Assembly: GCA_019059635.1 (NCBI GenBank)
Contig: JAGVRJ010000006.1
Location: 2,232,001 to 2,296,000 of the forward strand
Length of the DNA stretch: 64,000 nucleotides
Source of the DNA: Proales similis
Lineage: Eukaryota; Rotifera; Eurotatoria; Ploima; Proalidae
Direction: 5' to 3'
Part shown: positions 24,424-35,826 of the stretch, piece by piece
Numbering within the stretch: the first letter of the stretch is position 1
How the letters are laid out: each line of letters begins with the position of its first letter
The notes under the pieces: model-generated
What the model saw: the letters and a program-made list of their open reading frames with translations, nothing else
What the model was told of the DNA's origin: nothing
Database searches by the model: none
Translations under genes and position numbers: made by a program

Positions 24424-27400
24424 ATGGACTCATCGGCGTAAGTGGCCTCAATCCGGTCTTGTATTTAATCTATTAGCCTAATCTAGCTCCTAATAATCCC
24501 TTCAGAGAAGAGCCACAGAATGGCCCGAATACTCGACAGCCCGAATTGAATGGCTTCGAGATTGCAATTCAGCCCATCAGCGAGGTTGGTCAATGCTAAA
24601 GCTTCCGTTTCTGCTTCCGTTGCTCTAAACTGCGTTGGTAAATTTCACAGACAAGCGAAGACGATGGAAACCAGAATCAAATGGGGAACGGCGCAAACAA
24701 TTGTAAACCCAACATTCCAGTAGTTGTTTACCAACAAAAAACTTGAAATTTGAATTGAAGCCGAATTGGATGACCAGAACAATCTCGTTGTTCTCGATCC
24801 TGATCATCCGCTCATGAGACGATTTCAGAAAACCTTGAACGATTTTCTTAAGAAGCGCGAAGAGAAGCTGGCAGTCGAGACAAAGGAAATCAAATATCAG
24901 TTGGAGGTGAGCGATCGCGTCGAGTTTAGGCGATTTATTTAGTAAGCTGAGTTGCAACTAGAAATGTCGACGAGCTCGTGAAGATGCTGGTGTTGAGCTG
25001 TATGGTCTGCAGCAAGAGCTGGCAAAAAATCAAATGCTGCTCGAGAAAGAGCACGACAAGTTCAATGAGGTCACGATGACGCGAAAAGAGATCGAAGCCG
25101 GGCTTGACACGCAGCGAGAAAAGTACAGCGGCAACAAGAGCCTGTTGGACGAGGAGATGAGAAAAGTTCGCGATTTGCAGCAAGAAAGAGATAATCTCAA
25201 ATTGCGCATTTTTTTCATGCAAAACGCCAAACAAGACATCCGCGGCGATATAGCGGTGATCAAGCGAGCGACCGAAAAGGCAGAGAGTGAAAAGTTCAAG
25301 ATGGAAATTGAGAAACAACGTCAGGTAAGGAAAAGTCTTTATCTTAGTCTTTAAGTTTTTATCATAAAACGAGTCAATTTCTGATCGCTTTTGCCGTTTT
25401 TGTGCACAGGACTTCCTCGTGAATCAAATGGAAGAGAACGAGCAGAAACTACGCGAAGACATTGGCATTTACGACGCCCAGCTGGCCAATCAGATGCGCG
25501 ACTCAGAGGCGGCCAAAAGCTCGTTGATCGAAGCTCGACTGGAAATGGAGGCCATCGAGAGAGAGAAGAACCAGCTAATGCAAAACTGGGGAAGTTGTTT
25601 GATCGGAATGAAGCGTCGTGACGAGGCCTACACTCAAATGAGCAAAGCCATTCAGTAAGGGCTTCTTTGGTGCTGCCAAATGTTTCCGGTTTTATTTGAC
25701 TTGAAAAAAAAGGGCGCAAAAAGACAAGTATGACTCGTCGAGCGCAGAGATTGAGTCATACAAAAAATCCATACTGAAGGAGCAAGAGAAGAATGAATCG
25801 CTCACGTTGATGGTCAATCAGCGAAAGGCGGAGAGCAAAAATCTCGAAAAGTCGCTCCAGCTCAACAAAGACAGAATGGATCTGCTGCAAAAAGAGTTCA
25901 GCGAGTACAACAGAGCGCTGAAGGAGACAGAGAAAGCGCTCAGTCTTGTGAATGCGGACAAAGCCCAGAAGCAGAGTCAACTGACGCAGCAGCAGCGTGA
26001 AATAGAATCGATCAGTCAAGAGAGAGTGAAGCTCGAAGACGAGATATTCAACAAGCTGCAGAGTAAACTGACTGCGGAGAAAGCGGCCCAGTACAGCAAT
26101 AAGCTGAGAATGGAGCAAAGAGAGAAGCTCAGAGAATTGGAGCGAAACTTGGCTGTGCTCGAGAACGAGATTGCCTCGGCTCGTCTAGACTCGCTGCAGA
26201 CTCGCGCCTTGAACGAGACGTTCGAGCGCGATATTAAAATGCTCAATGCCGAAATCGACGACAAAAATCGAATTATATCAAAGAGCGAGGCGGAGATTCG
26301 GCAAAGAGTGCTGATCATCGAACACAAGCAAGGGCAAATTGATCTCTACAACAAGAAAATCGAGCAGCTGATTGAGAAAGCGGGCGTAAGTCGATCGTAA
26401 ACTGGTCGTTTTCAGCACGATTTTTTCTTACTCAAATCAAAGGGCGTTGAACTGGGACCACTTGAAGTCGAAGAGCGAAAGTTGAACAAAGAGATCAGCG
26501 ACTATTTGGATAAAATCATGGAACTCGAGCAAAAGTGGCTGCGCGAACAAAACGAGCTTGTTCGTTTGATCAAAGAGCACCAGGCCAAGCATCGCGAACT
26601 CAACAGTCAAAACGACTATTTCGTGGTGCTCACTACCAAGAAAATGCGCATCGAAGGTTAGACGATTTATTTCTTTTTCTCTCTCAGCCTATAATCAGAT
26701 TTGATCTCCAAAACGTAGGCAACATTGAAAGCGAGCAGAATGCGATCAAATCGCTCAACAAGAGCCTTGACCATTTGAGGCGACAATTGGAAAGGATTAA
26801 CAAGTACATTTTCAACGAGAATGAAAACAGAAACAATATAGAGAAGAACCTCGAGCTGTCGGCCAACGACTATGTCGAGAGTCTAAAGGTGAGTGCGAAC
26901 CGTTTATGAACTCAACAGAGTGATCACACTCAACCACGTATCGTCAGGAAGCCGAAGTCGAGTCCAAGAGCATGCAGGCGAGATTGGAGGAGATCAAAGC
27001 AGAGAAAGAACAGCTTCTCAAGGACCTAATTGAAACTGAGTGCGTGTTCACTTTTTCAGACGCAATTTAAACATTTCTCATTTACAACCACGTCTAGCGA
27101 GCAAATAATGATGTGGGAGAAGAGAATACAACTTGCCAAGGAAATGAAAGCGGCCGTCGATTCGGAGACAGGCCAGGGCGAGATCAAAGAGATGAAGTTT
27201 GAAATTCATCGAATGAAAGTAAATTTCGCTCGAGTGAGCCGTTCGCTCATTTGGCTCTTGTGACCATTTGGCGCTTGTCAAAAAGGTACGATACAGTGAA
27301 CTGATGAAACAGCAGGAGAAGCTTGTGCGCGAAATGGAATGTTCAGTGGCGAGAAGAGACACAATAATGGTTCGAGGCGATTTGACGCAGAAGAATCCGA

Positions 27401-28044
27401 CTGTACAAACACAAGGGAAAATTCAGCGCGAAATAGGCGATCTGCAAAAGAAAATCAAAAGCACCTATCAAGTAAGGGGACATTTGTTTCCTGCTCCTCC
27501 TGCCTCTCCTGCTGCTGTCTGCCTGTGGCGTTTTTCGCGCGATCCAATCTGATCGGCGTCTGATTTTAAGGACACAAATGCGTTGGATACCGAGATTCGC
27601 CTTCTCACTGACAAGCAACAGCAGCTATCCAGAGTAATCGAGGACAAGCAAAGCAGCTTGCATAGTCTACATACTCAGGACGAGCTTAAAAATGCCGATC
27701 TCGAGGAGCTCACCCGCAAGAAGCAGGAGGTAAGCTCTCAATCGACATCGTTGACAGACTTTTGTAACCGCTTTGTGGTGGATCAGTTCATGGAAGATTT
27801 GCTGATGAAGCAGCAATTTGTAAAATACTACGAACAGCTCAAGCAAGGCAAATACCGAATGCTGTTCAAGCAGCCGGCTCAGAACGAGCAAGAAAGCGGC
27901 AAACAGCTCGATCGCTTGCGCAACCTGAGCTCGATAGTGGCCAAGCTCGGCGAAGAATTTCCCCATCTTCAGACGGTGATCAGAAAAGTAGAGACTTCAA
28001 TTCAGACCCGACTCAACCAAGAAGAGAGCGGCGACATAAAATAG
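24424..28044 (+). CDS. CCDC40: CCDC40, axonemal 96-nm ruler protein
   Basis: Thirteen exons: 24424-24437, 24506-24584, 24651-24702, 24761-24906, 24962-25324, 25410-25654, 25713-26385, 26443-26656, 26719-26888, 26948-27039, 27098-27218, 27286-27471 and 27571-28044. They give 942 residues. Conserved CCDC40 blocks are [17 protein letters not shown] near residue 60, then LFxMQN-like [36 protein letters not shown] and [17 protein letters not shown]. Nearly all the rest is coiled coil. With CCDC39 it forms the molecular ruler fixing the 96-nm repeat of motile axonemes and attaching inner dynein arms and nexin links. Loss causes primary ciliary dyskinesia. It implies motile cilia or flagella in this animal. 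The first coding exon is only 14 nt, so the start is less certain than the body. Confidence 0.94.
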
Positions 28045-28365
28045 ACGACCACTCGAATGCCACTCCTCCAATCTTGCGCCTGATTGTTTTTAAGTCAATA
28101 AAATTAATTCTTCTCTGCCGAGTCGAGCACGCATTTAATTTGCCCAAATATAAATTTCTTCTCTTTTGGACACGTGCTGCGTCAATCAACTTAATTTCAA
28201 GTCTCACTTATGCTTGAGGAAAAGAGCAGAGCTGCCTTGGTAGCTATGACTACTCGCTCGCACATACACACGCGCGCACTCCAGGCACATTACATAATCG
28301 AGCAGCAGTTGTAAAAGACGAGTGCAATTCACATGAACCGAGTCGAATGAGTATTCGATGACGTA
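28045..28365. other. Spacer between CCDC40 and CEP89 copy B
   Basis: About 320 nt with an AATAAA at about 28098 and a short CA-type microsatellite near 28260. No coding signal. Confidence 0.5.
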
Positions 28366-31300
28366 ATGGCGTTCGGATTCAAGAAATTGTCCAAAGTCTT
28401 GTTCAAGAAGCGCTCCAAAAGCGAGGTAACAGCAGATGGGTTTATGGACACGGGCGCACTTTTACGTTGTCAATTTAGCCTCCGCCTCCCAAACAAGACA
28501 GAAGCCTGCCGAGTAGAGCCAATAGACCGCCCAACAGCGCAAGGAGCACCGTTGATCTGTTCTCGGAGAATGCCAGCATTCCGGTGCGTACCAACTCGCT
28601 TACTGAGATGGCAAAAAGCTTTGGCGAGCTCAATCCTCTGTCTGTCGACTCGGACGAAGAAGCCGGCACCAAGTGAGCCGTCTAGCTGATCGAGTCATTC
28701 AGCGTCTAATCGCCGACTATCGAATAGTTTCACTTCCAGGAGCAAGAACCTTTCAACTGCCCGAGATTCGAGTGCAATCGAAAACACCAATGATCCGAGT
28801 CGCACTTCGCTCAAGGTTTATTTCACATCCTACTTCTAATAGGCTATTGTCTTAAATGAAATGCAGTCAAGCGCCGGCTACGAGTCAAGCAGCTCAAGCA
28901 GCAGCGGAAGCAGCAGACCAAGGCCACAAGTACCTCGCCTGCCTGATCTTTCAGTGAGCGGCATGAGCACGTCCAAATTCCGTAAGTCTGCCGAGTATTT
29001 GGTCCTTCTGCTTCGTTGTGATTTGAGCGAGCCGCATTCATTCAAGAGACGACCGACACATTTCAGTCCACTTCAAACTCGGGACAGACCAGCTCTCAAA
29101 TGACTCTGGCCGATCGAATTAAAGAGAGAAACCGACTGAGACAAAGCGGCCAACAGGCGACGCTGAACAAATCCAGCACAGTGCAGAGTGTTACATTCAG
29201 AGAACCGGAGTCGAATTATTTCGGCTCTACGTCTCCCTCGATTGTTAGCAAGCAGTCGGACGATCTCACTCAACTTACTCGAACCGTGAACGAGTCGAAA
29301 AAGGACCAAGCTCGAACGACTACGCCAAACACCGAAGAACTGGTATTCTAAAAGCGCTCGCTTTCTAAAATTCAAATAATTAGAGCGAAATTTAAAAAAA
29401 AAAACAAAGGAGGCAGATTGGAGTCGCAAGCAGGACATTGACACGATGGTGGCCAAAATGCAGGAGAGCTTGTCGAAAAATTTAAAAGGAGACGAGAACG
29501 CGCGCGCAATGCTCAGGAAAGAGCTGCTCTCGAGGCAGCAAGAGCAAAACGAAAAGCTCATAAACCAGCAGGCCAGAATGATTGAGGCGCTGAAAGAAAA
29601 GTTTGACCAACTCGAAAACGAGTCAGATCATTTGATCAAGTGTAAGCTCTAAATTCCCGCCATTACTGCAGCCGAGTGAGTTTCAAATTGAGCAGTGCAA
29701 GGCGTAAAACTCGAGCTAAACGACATGAAGCAGCGAAACAGAGAACTGGATGAGTTGAACAGTCGGCTGAACGAAGAGCTCCTCTACTTTAGAGAAGCTT
29801 ATCCATCTGAGCTGGCAAGTTTACAGTCTAACTTGGCTGACAACTCTGTCCAAGTTCCTAATTTGAGTCAATTTCAAAGGCCTCAGCAACAAGTCACAAT
29901 CGAAAGGTAAATCCTGCAAAATCCGTCTTGACCAGCCAAGTGCTTATTGGAATCGGCCTGCTTTAGTTTAACAACGAACAGGCGCAACTGCTTCTTAGCG
30001 TGTACGACACCAAAATAGAGCAGCGAGATGAGAAGATAAAATTTCTGAAGGAGAAGCTCAGCGAACTGTCCAAAGTGAATGGCGATCTAAAAGAAGCGAA
30101 CGATGAACTCAATCGAAAGCTTTCACAGCTGCCCGAAGACGTCAAACGACAAATGTAGGCCTTTTGGACACAATGTTTACTCGCCATTCTATTTAACCAA
30201 TTTAAACAGGGAGCAGATCAGAGCTCAGGCCGAGCTCGTGCTCGAAGAGAATCAAACGCTTCGTAAGCTGGTGCTAGCCGAGCAAAAGGCCCACGCCGAA
30301 CTGAAGAAAAATCAAATCAGAGACAAAGCGAAGCTCTCACGTCGTGTGGTTGTGCTCGAGTCTGAACGAGTTCGCCTAGAGAACGAAATAGATGCTATGC
30401 AAATGAAAAATGAAGAAATTTTGCGCAAGTTTAACCAAAACGTTACTGAGACGCATAAACGCATCTCGCTTGAGGATCATCTAAAGCAAATGGGCCAACT
30501 GCGCTCTCAGATAGAAAACTTGCTCGTCTCAAATAGACAATTAGAGGAGACCAACTCTCGACTGAATCAAGTAAGTGGCTGATTTTGCACCTAGGTGAGC
30601 AAATCAAGTCTAAGCGAGCGGACATTGACAGGAGCTGAATGAGCAAAAAAGCGACTTTGCCAAACGCCTGTCCGATTTGACTGCGGATCGGGAGCGTCTC
30701 AAGGCCGAGCTGAAAGTGCTCGATAGGAAACTCGAGTAAGTTGGAGCTTTGGAAATTTGGGAATGTTTGTTGAGAAATTATTTTTCTGTGGCTGAATTAG
30801 CCCAGGAAAGCAAAGGAGCGCTGAGCTAAAGCTGCGCGAGTTAGAACGTCAACTCACTGAGGCGGGCATTAGTGAGAAAGAAATGAGCCAAGTTGTGCAA
30901 GCATTGAAAAAACAACTGGAAAAGACAAAAGAGGAAAATAAGAAACTAGAGCACAGTGTGAGTATACAAAAAAAAACTCCTCTCTGATTGTAGACAAGAA
31001 TAGGAAGATGTTTTGTGGGCAGGTCGATTTAATGCAAACAGAACTGGAGACTCGTCAGCAGCGCATAAACGAACAGACCATCAAAGCCATGCGACTAGAA
31101 GAGAGGCTTGACGATTTGAAAGAGAAATCGTCGAACAAAATGGCGGATTTAATGCAAAAATTAGAAAAACTAGAGACAGAGAAGGCATCAGAGAAGATGA
31201 AATGCGAGAAGCAGTTGAAAAGCTTACTCGACGAACTCGAGCTAAAACAGAAGCGAATCGATGAGATCAATGTCGAGCATAAGCAAGTAGAACAGCAAAT

Positions 31301-31379
31301 GGATCAGGTGGTAGACAAAGCTTCAGTTGAGAACCAACGCCTCAAACAAGTTCTTTTCGGCTTGAAAGAGGAGCGCTGA
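28366..31379 (+). CDS. CEP89-like protein, copy B
   Basis: Twelve exons: 28366-28425, 28479-28672, 28728-28815, 28843-28981, 29047-29342, 29410-29641, 29696-29892, 29967-30154, 30210-30570, 30632-30735, 30801-30957 and 31023-31379. They give 790 residues, close to copy A (801) and human CEP89 (783). Like both, it starts with a tiny basic exon (GFKKLSKVLFKKRSKSE) and a Ser/Pro-rich tail, followed by coiled coil. The segment FNNEQAQLLLSVYDTKIEQR aligns without gaps to the diagnostic LSPLIAAYDEK block of copy A but has lost most of its signature residues. QAELVLEENQTLRKL matches the following CEP89 block. The donor after exon 7 (GTCACA) is weak, so that junction is provisional. It is a diverged paralogue, likely basal-body associated. 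Confidence 0.8.
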
Positions 31380-31479
31380 CACGACCAGCCCTGATAAGGC
31401 GTCTCCTTCGTCCTCTCTCATCTTTTTCCTTTTCGCTCTCGATTTTCTTTATTATTCTTTTTTTTTTTTGAATTTTGAT

Positions 31480-33446
31480 TTATTTGTGGTTGTCGAATAA
31501 AATTGATATGTAGAGCGCTTTGACAGCTTGATAAATCTCTTCGCCTGCGATCGAGATTTGGCTCTCCGGCAAAATGAATCCGTTTGACTTGCCCAAATCT
31601 GGCCTCAGTTCTACGCTGTAGGCGTATTTTATTCCGGCGATCGCTAGCTCGCACAATTAGAGGACTCTTATTGAAAATAATCGTCTAAACGAACCTTTGG
31701 CCCAGTCTTCTGACGAGCCTGAAGATGCGTCTGTTGAGCAAATTACATAAAACGGTTTCATTTGAAATTGCTTCATTGTTCAGTATTCAAGTGCTTCTTA
31801 CACAAAAGTGAAGCGGACGGTCCCACTCTGAACTGCTTTCCTATTGATTGAAAGATAAGAGGAAATAAGCGAGAGGCAACTATCGCGCGCCAACGCCTAC
31901 CCGACACTTGTTGGAGCACACGGGTAGCCAAGATCGCTTTTTTGAACAGGTCCGTATAATCTGGCGAAAGTTGATGGGTAAAACTCCACGGAGTGAACCT
32001 TAGCCAGGATTCATCTAACTCGCCGCGATGTTCGCTATTAAAATAAAGACAAACCAGAATTGCCCGTAGGCGTGGAGAGTGAGATAAGAATCCCAAAGGC
32101 CCAGACGTGTTTTGAGCGTTTTCTGCACATTTCTTGTCTCCAATTCACTGTCCGGCTTTGGGCCCTTCAACGCATGCGAAGTAGAGTAAAGTGAAACAAT
32201 CGACCTGCATACTAGACATATTGACCAACCGCGAATATTTCAGAGCACGGATTTAAACTGGCGCCCGCCTTCATCCACATGAGTGCAAAGTTTCGATTGA
32301 GGTCCACTCCTCGACACGCATTCCACGAATTATTCTTTCGATTCTTGCGCCAGAGTCTGTCGACCTTTTAAATTTGAAAAGCTCGCTTCATGCCGATTGC
32401 CGAGAGTGTGCGAGTGGTCTCACTTTCATCGAGTATTCGTAGCCGTCCGGATTGTAGATTGGCATTATGTGGATTTCGTAATGCTGCAACAGTTGACGAA
32501 CAATTGGATCATTGCTGCGGTAATCTTCAATGAACTTTGGATTCAATTTTTATGCAGAATCAGAAGAACAAGACGCAACGGAAACTTTCACTCACTCTGT
32601 TAATCATCCACATGCAAGACGTGACCGAAATCCATTCTCTCTTGAAATGCATTTAGAAACGGGGTCTCAAGCAAGCAAGCAAGCGAAAATACTCACCGCA
32701 TGAATGCCACAATCAATCCAAACGCTTCGACGCGAAGTGGCTGTTCGAAGCAACATGACCGCTTGCTGACGTCCCTCGGCTGTCTTGCCTGCCGAGTACA
32801 AATAGGTGATGTCCGCATTTCGGGCAGCGATTGATCTTAGACGGCGCAGCGTCTTTTGTGGCTTTCTTAGAAACTGCGTCGAAAAATTACAAACATCCAA
32901 GTCGTACACTTGAATAGTCCTCGTAGAGAGGCAGGCGTCTATTCCAGCGAGTCTTGCGAGTCACTCGCTCCATATCGATGGCGCTTTAGCACCGGTATTT
33001 AGATTCAATGTTTGAATAGACAGGGCACTTGCTTACTGTTGAATGTTTTCGTTCAATATGACAAATTCAATGTTGACTTGTTTAAAAAAATTTCTCAGAA
33101 AAAGGAAATTGCGCGGCGAAACGAGGAATTCAACAGTGCGATTCTGTCGCATTTGAGTCCACAAATCAATCTTAAATCAGAAATTAATCCAGATGCTTGT
33201 CAGGTCGAATGATTAAACACTTTACCTTTGACTCGTCGAACAATCTCTTTATGGCGTATACGTGAAACTCGCTGGTCGGCTTTGCCTGTATTAGCTTAAA
33301 GCTGTTTGAGTTTAGAATACAGAATGCCAATAGCAAGAGGAAATAAACGATCTTGTCTACTTGTCATATCGTCGCGCCTGGTGATTCGCAGTTGTTCGGG
33401 CGAGTGCCAAGCAGCTAATCATAATTACTATCCAAAGTCGCCGCAT
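31480..33446 (-). CDS. Secreted M14 metallocarboxypeptidase (procarboxypeptidase A/B type)
   Basis: Thirteen exons between 33446 and 31480 give 428 residues: 33361-33446, 33226-33301, 33037-33170, 32908-32983, 32697-32873, 32596-32640, 32424-32534, 32230-32364, 32055-32164, 31901-31998, 31802-31840, 31695-31730 and 31480-31643. Order: signal peptide (LWIVIMISCLALA), propeptide (IDLWTQMRQNRTVEFLVSP), then the catalytic domain. Zinc ligands are His and Glu in GIHAREW and His in TLHAYGQFW. The substrate-binding pair Asn-Arg is in VDLNRNF, and the catalytic Glu is in VELRPDLG. At the position of bovine CPA Ile255 the sequence is Glu (SGSSEDW), predicting a preference for C-terminal basic residues, as in carboxypeptidase B. 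It probably acts in digestion. The intron after exon 4 would be only 34 nt. Confidence 0.92.
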
Positions 33447-33855
33447 TTTATTCAATTTTATAATTGAAAAGAGAAAAAGAGGAAAAAAAAAGAAGAATAA
33501 GATAAGGGTCGAGTATTCACTTGATTAAGTAAGGAGCGCTGGTCTGTTTACTTACGATTGGCGGCGGTTTAGTTTTAATGGCAATTGCTGAGCCATAACC
33601 TTTCGATTAGAGCGCCTTAAACTTGACCGCTCCTCGTTAAGTTTTTTGCACACAAATATGCGCTTGAGCTGCGCAATGCACTCGGTGCTCTGACCGAAGG
33701 ATTTGCAGCGGATCGGGACCGTCGTAAATTGTAAATTTTGAACTGCGCCGAATAGCGTGCAGAAGAGCAATTATGAAAGCAACACATAGAGAGAGAGAGA
33801 GTACAGCACAGCAAAGGCGCTTTAGATCGGATAAGTAAATCGAGCAAAGAGCGTG
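33447..33855. promoter_or_regulatory. Head-to-head spacer between carboxypeptidase and mL38
   Basis: 409 nt between divergent starts with a short GA microsatellite near 33790. No coding signal seen. Confidence 0.45.
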
Positions 33856-35570
33856 ATGAGATTCGGATTGACCAAGCTGGTGCGATGGGTCGAGCGAGTG
33901 CCCGCTTCACGGCTCTACACCACCGAGCTGTACCCGTACACGAAGCAGCTTTATAAGAAAAACTATATCAAATATCCGACACAGTCCAAGCAGGCGATCG
34001 ATCATGACCACAAGTTTGAGGGCGACGAGCGTCTTCCGTCGCTAGAGGAGAGACTGGAAGGTAAGGCCCTGGCAGCAGATGCTTCAACGCTTTTCACTCA
34101 AATGTGTTCTTGTTTGCAGAGTTCAAGGATCCAGTTAGTGCGTATCGAGTAAACATTGGCCGAACTGAATACTTTGCCAATGCCAAGGAGGTCAAGCAAA
34201 AAATGCTGGAGAAATTCGAATCGAACAAAGCCGATCGCGCGTTTGAGCTGGCCGCTCGTCGTCTTCAAAGTAATTTCAAAGTTACTCATCTCTTCGTTTT
34301 GAACCGAGAGTGGGAAAAAATGAATTTTGACCAACAAAAGTTGACGTACCGCTGGAAGAGATCGACGCCGATTCGAAAAAGCTGGGCAACCTGAAGCACA
34401 TAAGCGAAATGGCCGATCATTACGGAATATTCGACGATTTGTTTAAAAACGCGTACTTTCGGCCTGTTCTCGACCTTGAGGTGACATTTGCTCAAGGCGA
34501 CCGAGTTCACTACGGCAATCGAATCCGAGCCGAGAACGTAAGCACGGAAACATTTCTTTGCGGTTTGATGCACTCTCAAAGAATGAGCGAATTGAAGACA
34601 AGAGAAGCGCCTGCGGTCCAATGGCAAGACGTGCTCCAGTCTCGACAGCCAGCCAAAGACTATCATTCATTGCTGTTCTTGAATTTGGACGGCAATTTGA
34701 TCGATTCAAGCAAAGAGGTTCTCCTCTGGTTCAGGTTAAATTTCTCTTTTCAATTGCCATTTTAGAACGCGATTCAGTATTTAACAATAAACCGAATTGA
34801 AGGGCCAATATGAAAGGAGGCGACTTGACCACGGGCGCAAATCTGGTCGACTATTTACAACCGTTTCCAATGAAAGGCACTGGCTGGCATCGGTGCGCTT
34901 TTGTTTTGTTCGAGCACGAGAGCCCGATCGAATTTGATGCGCCGTCCGGAGAGAACAAGCTGGCAAAGCGTTCGTTTAAAACGGCCGAGTTCTATCTTAG
35001 TCAGCAAAAGCAAATCACGCCGGTCGGCTTGAGCTTTTTCCAGACCCAATGGGACCTGAGTGTACGCGACGTGTTCCACAACTACTTTGGTAATTGTGTT
35101 TGCTGTGCTCGATTGATTGGTCAGAAGAAGAGAAAATTTTATTTGTAATTACGCAGACAGCAAAGAGCCGAGCTACGAGTTTGCGTTCGAGGAGCGTTTT
35201 GTTCCGCAAAAAGAAAAATATCCGTACAAGCAGCCGTTCAACTGGTGAGTGACTATTTGACTTGAATGATGAAAAGCTGAACTCAACCTAACATCAATCA
35301 AGGTACATAATGGACTACAAAGATAGAAAGGACATAAACGAAGAGGTCATGAAAGATTATATGAAAGAGCTGTCGCCGTTCGAGGCTGTGCCCGAACAGG
35401 CCAAGTACCCGCTGATCGACTTCAAGCGAGTTCGGCCCCGATGGCTGAAATTCGAGCTGGAGAGCAAAATAAAGCGTCAGCAGCAGTATCAGATTGTGCC
35501 GTTCAAATATCCGTCGCCGACCAGAAAAATAGAAGAAACGATCGCCAACATGCCTTATCAGCAAAAGTGA
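33856..35570 (+). CDS. MRPL38: Mitochondrial ribosomal protein mL38
   Basis: Six exons: 33856-34060, 34120-34269, 34341-34734, 34803-35089, 35157-35244 and 35303-35570. They give 463 residues (human MRPL38: 380). The C-terminal half is the PEBP-like fold typical of mL38, with GTGWHRCAFVLFEHESPIEF and TPVGLSFFQTQWDLSVRDVF. The second matches the conserved mL38 motif TPAGLSFFQ-x-x-W-D-x-S-V. Upstream are MADHYGIFDDLF and a basic region. The N-terminus (FGLTKLVRWVERVPASRL) fits a mitochondrial targeting peptide. mL38 sits at the central protuberance of the mitoribosomal large subunit. The extra length is in an extended C-terminal tail. Confidence 0.93.
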
Positions 35571-35826
35571 AAACCCTTCTCCGCCACTGTGTATTGAATA
35601 AATTTATTCAAAATAGTATTCTGTTCTGCGGGAAATGCATACGAACAGGTGAATAAATGCATACGCTGGGTGTTTGGCCAAGTGCCTCAGGTCGAGCTTG
35701 ATTGCCAGCTCTCAAATGTTGGGATTTATCGAAAATAAAAATACAAAAACGCGCCACCAACAACAACAACAAAACAGAAGAGAGGGATTGAAAGTCGTCT
35801 AAAATACTTTGGCAGCTGCTAAAATG
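35571..35826. other. Convergent 3' spacer
   Basis: Short region between the ends of mL38 (plus) and the Rab-GAP gene (minus). AATAAA at about 35597 serves mL38. There is an ACA-rich low-complexity patch near 35760. Confidence 0.5.

Noticed and set aside
27733-27760. Possible 28-nt intron in the last exon of CCDC40 (GTAAGC...ACAG)
   Set aside because: The frame is open through it, and 28 nt is below any known animal spliceosomal intron length.
33012-33212. 66-codon plus-strand frame
   Set aside because: It is the reverse complement of the carboxypeptidase propeptide exon.
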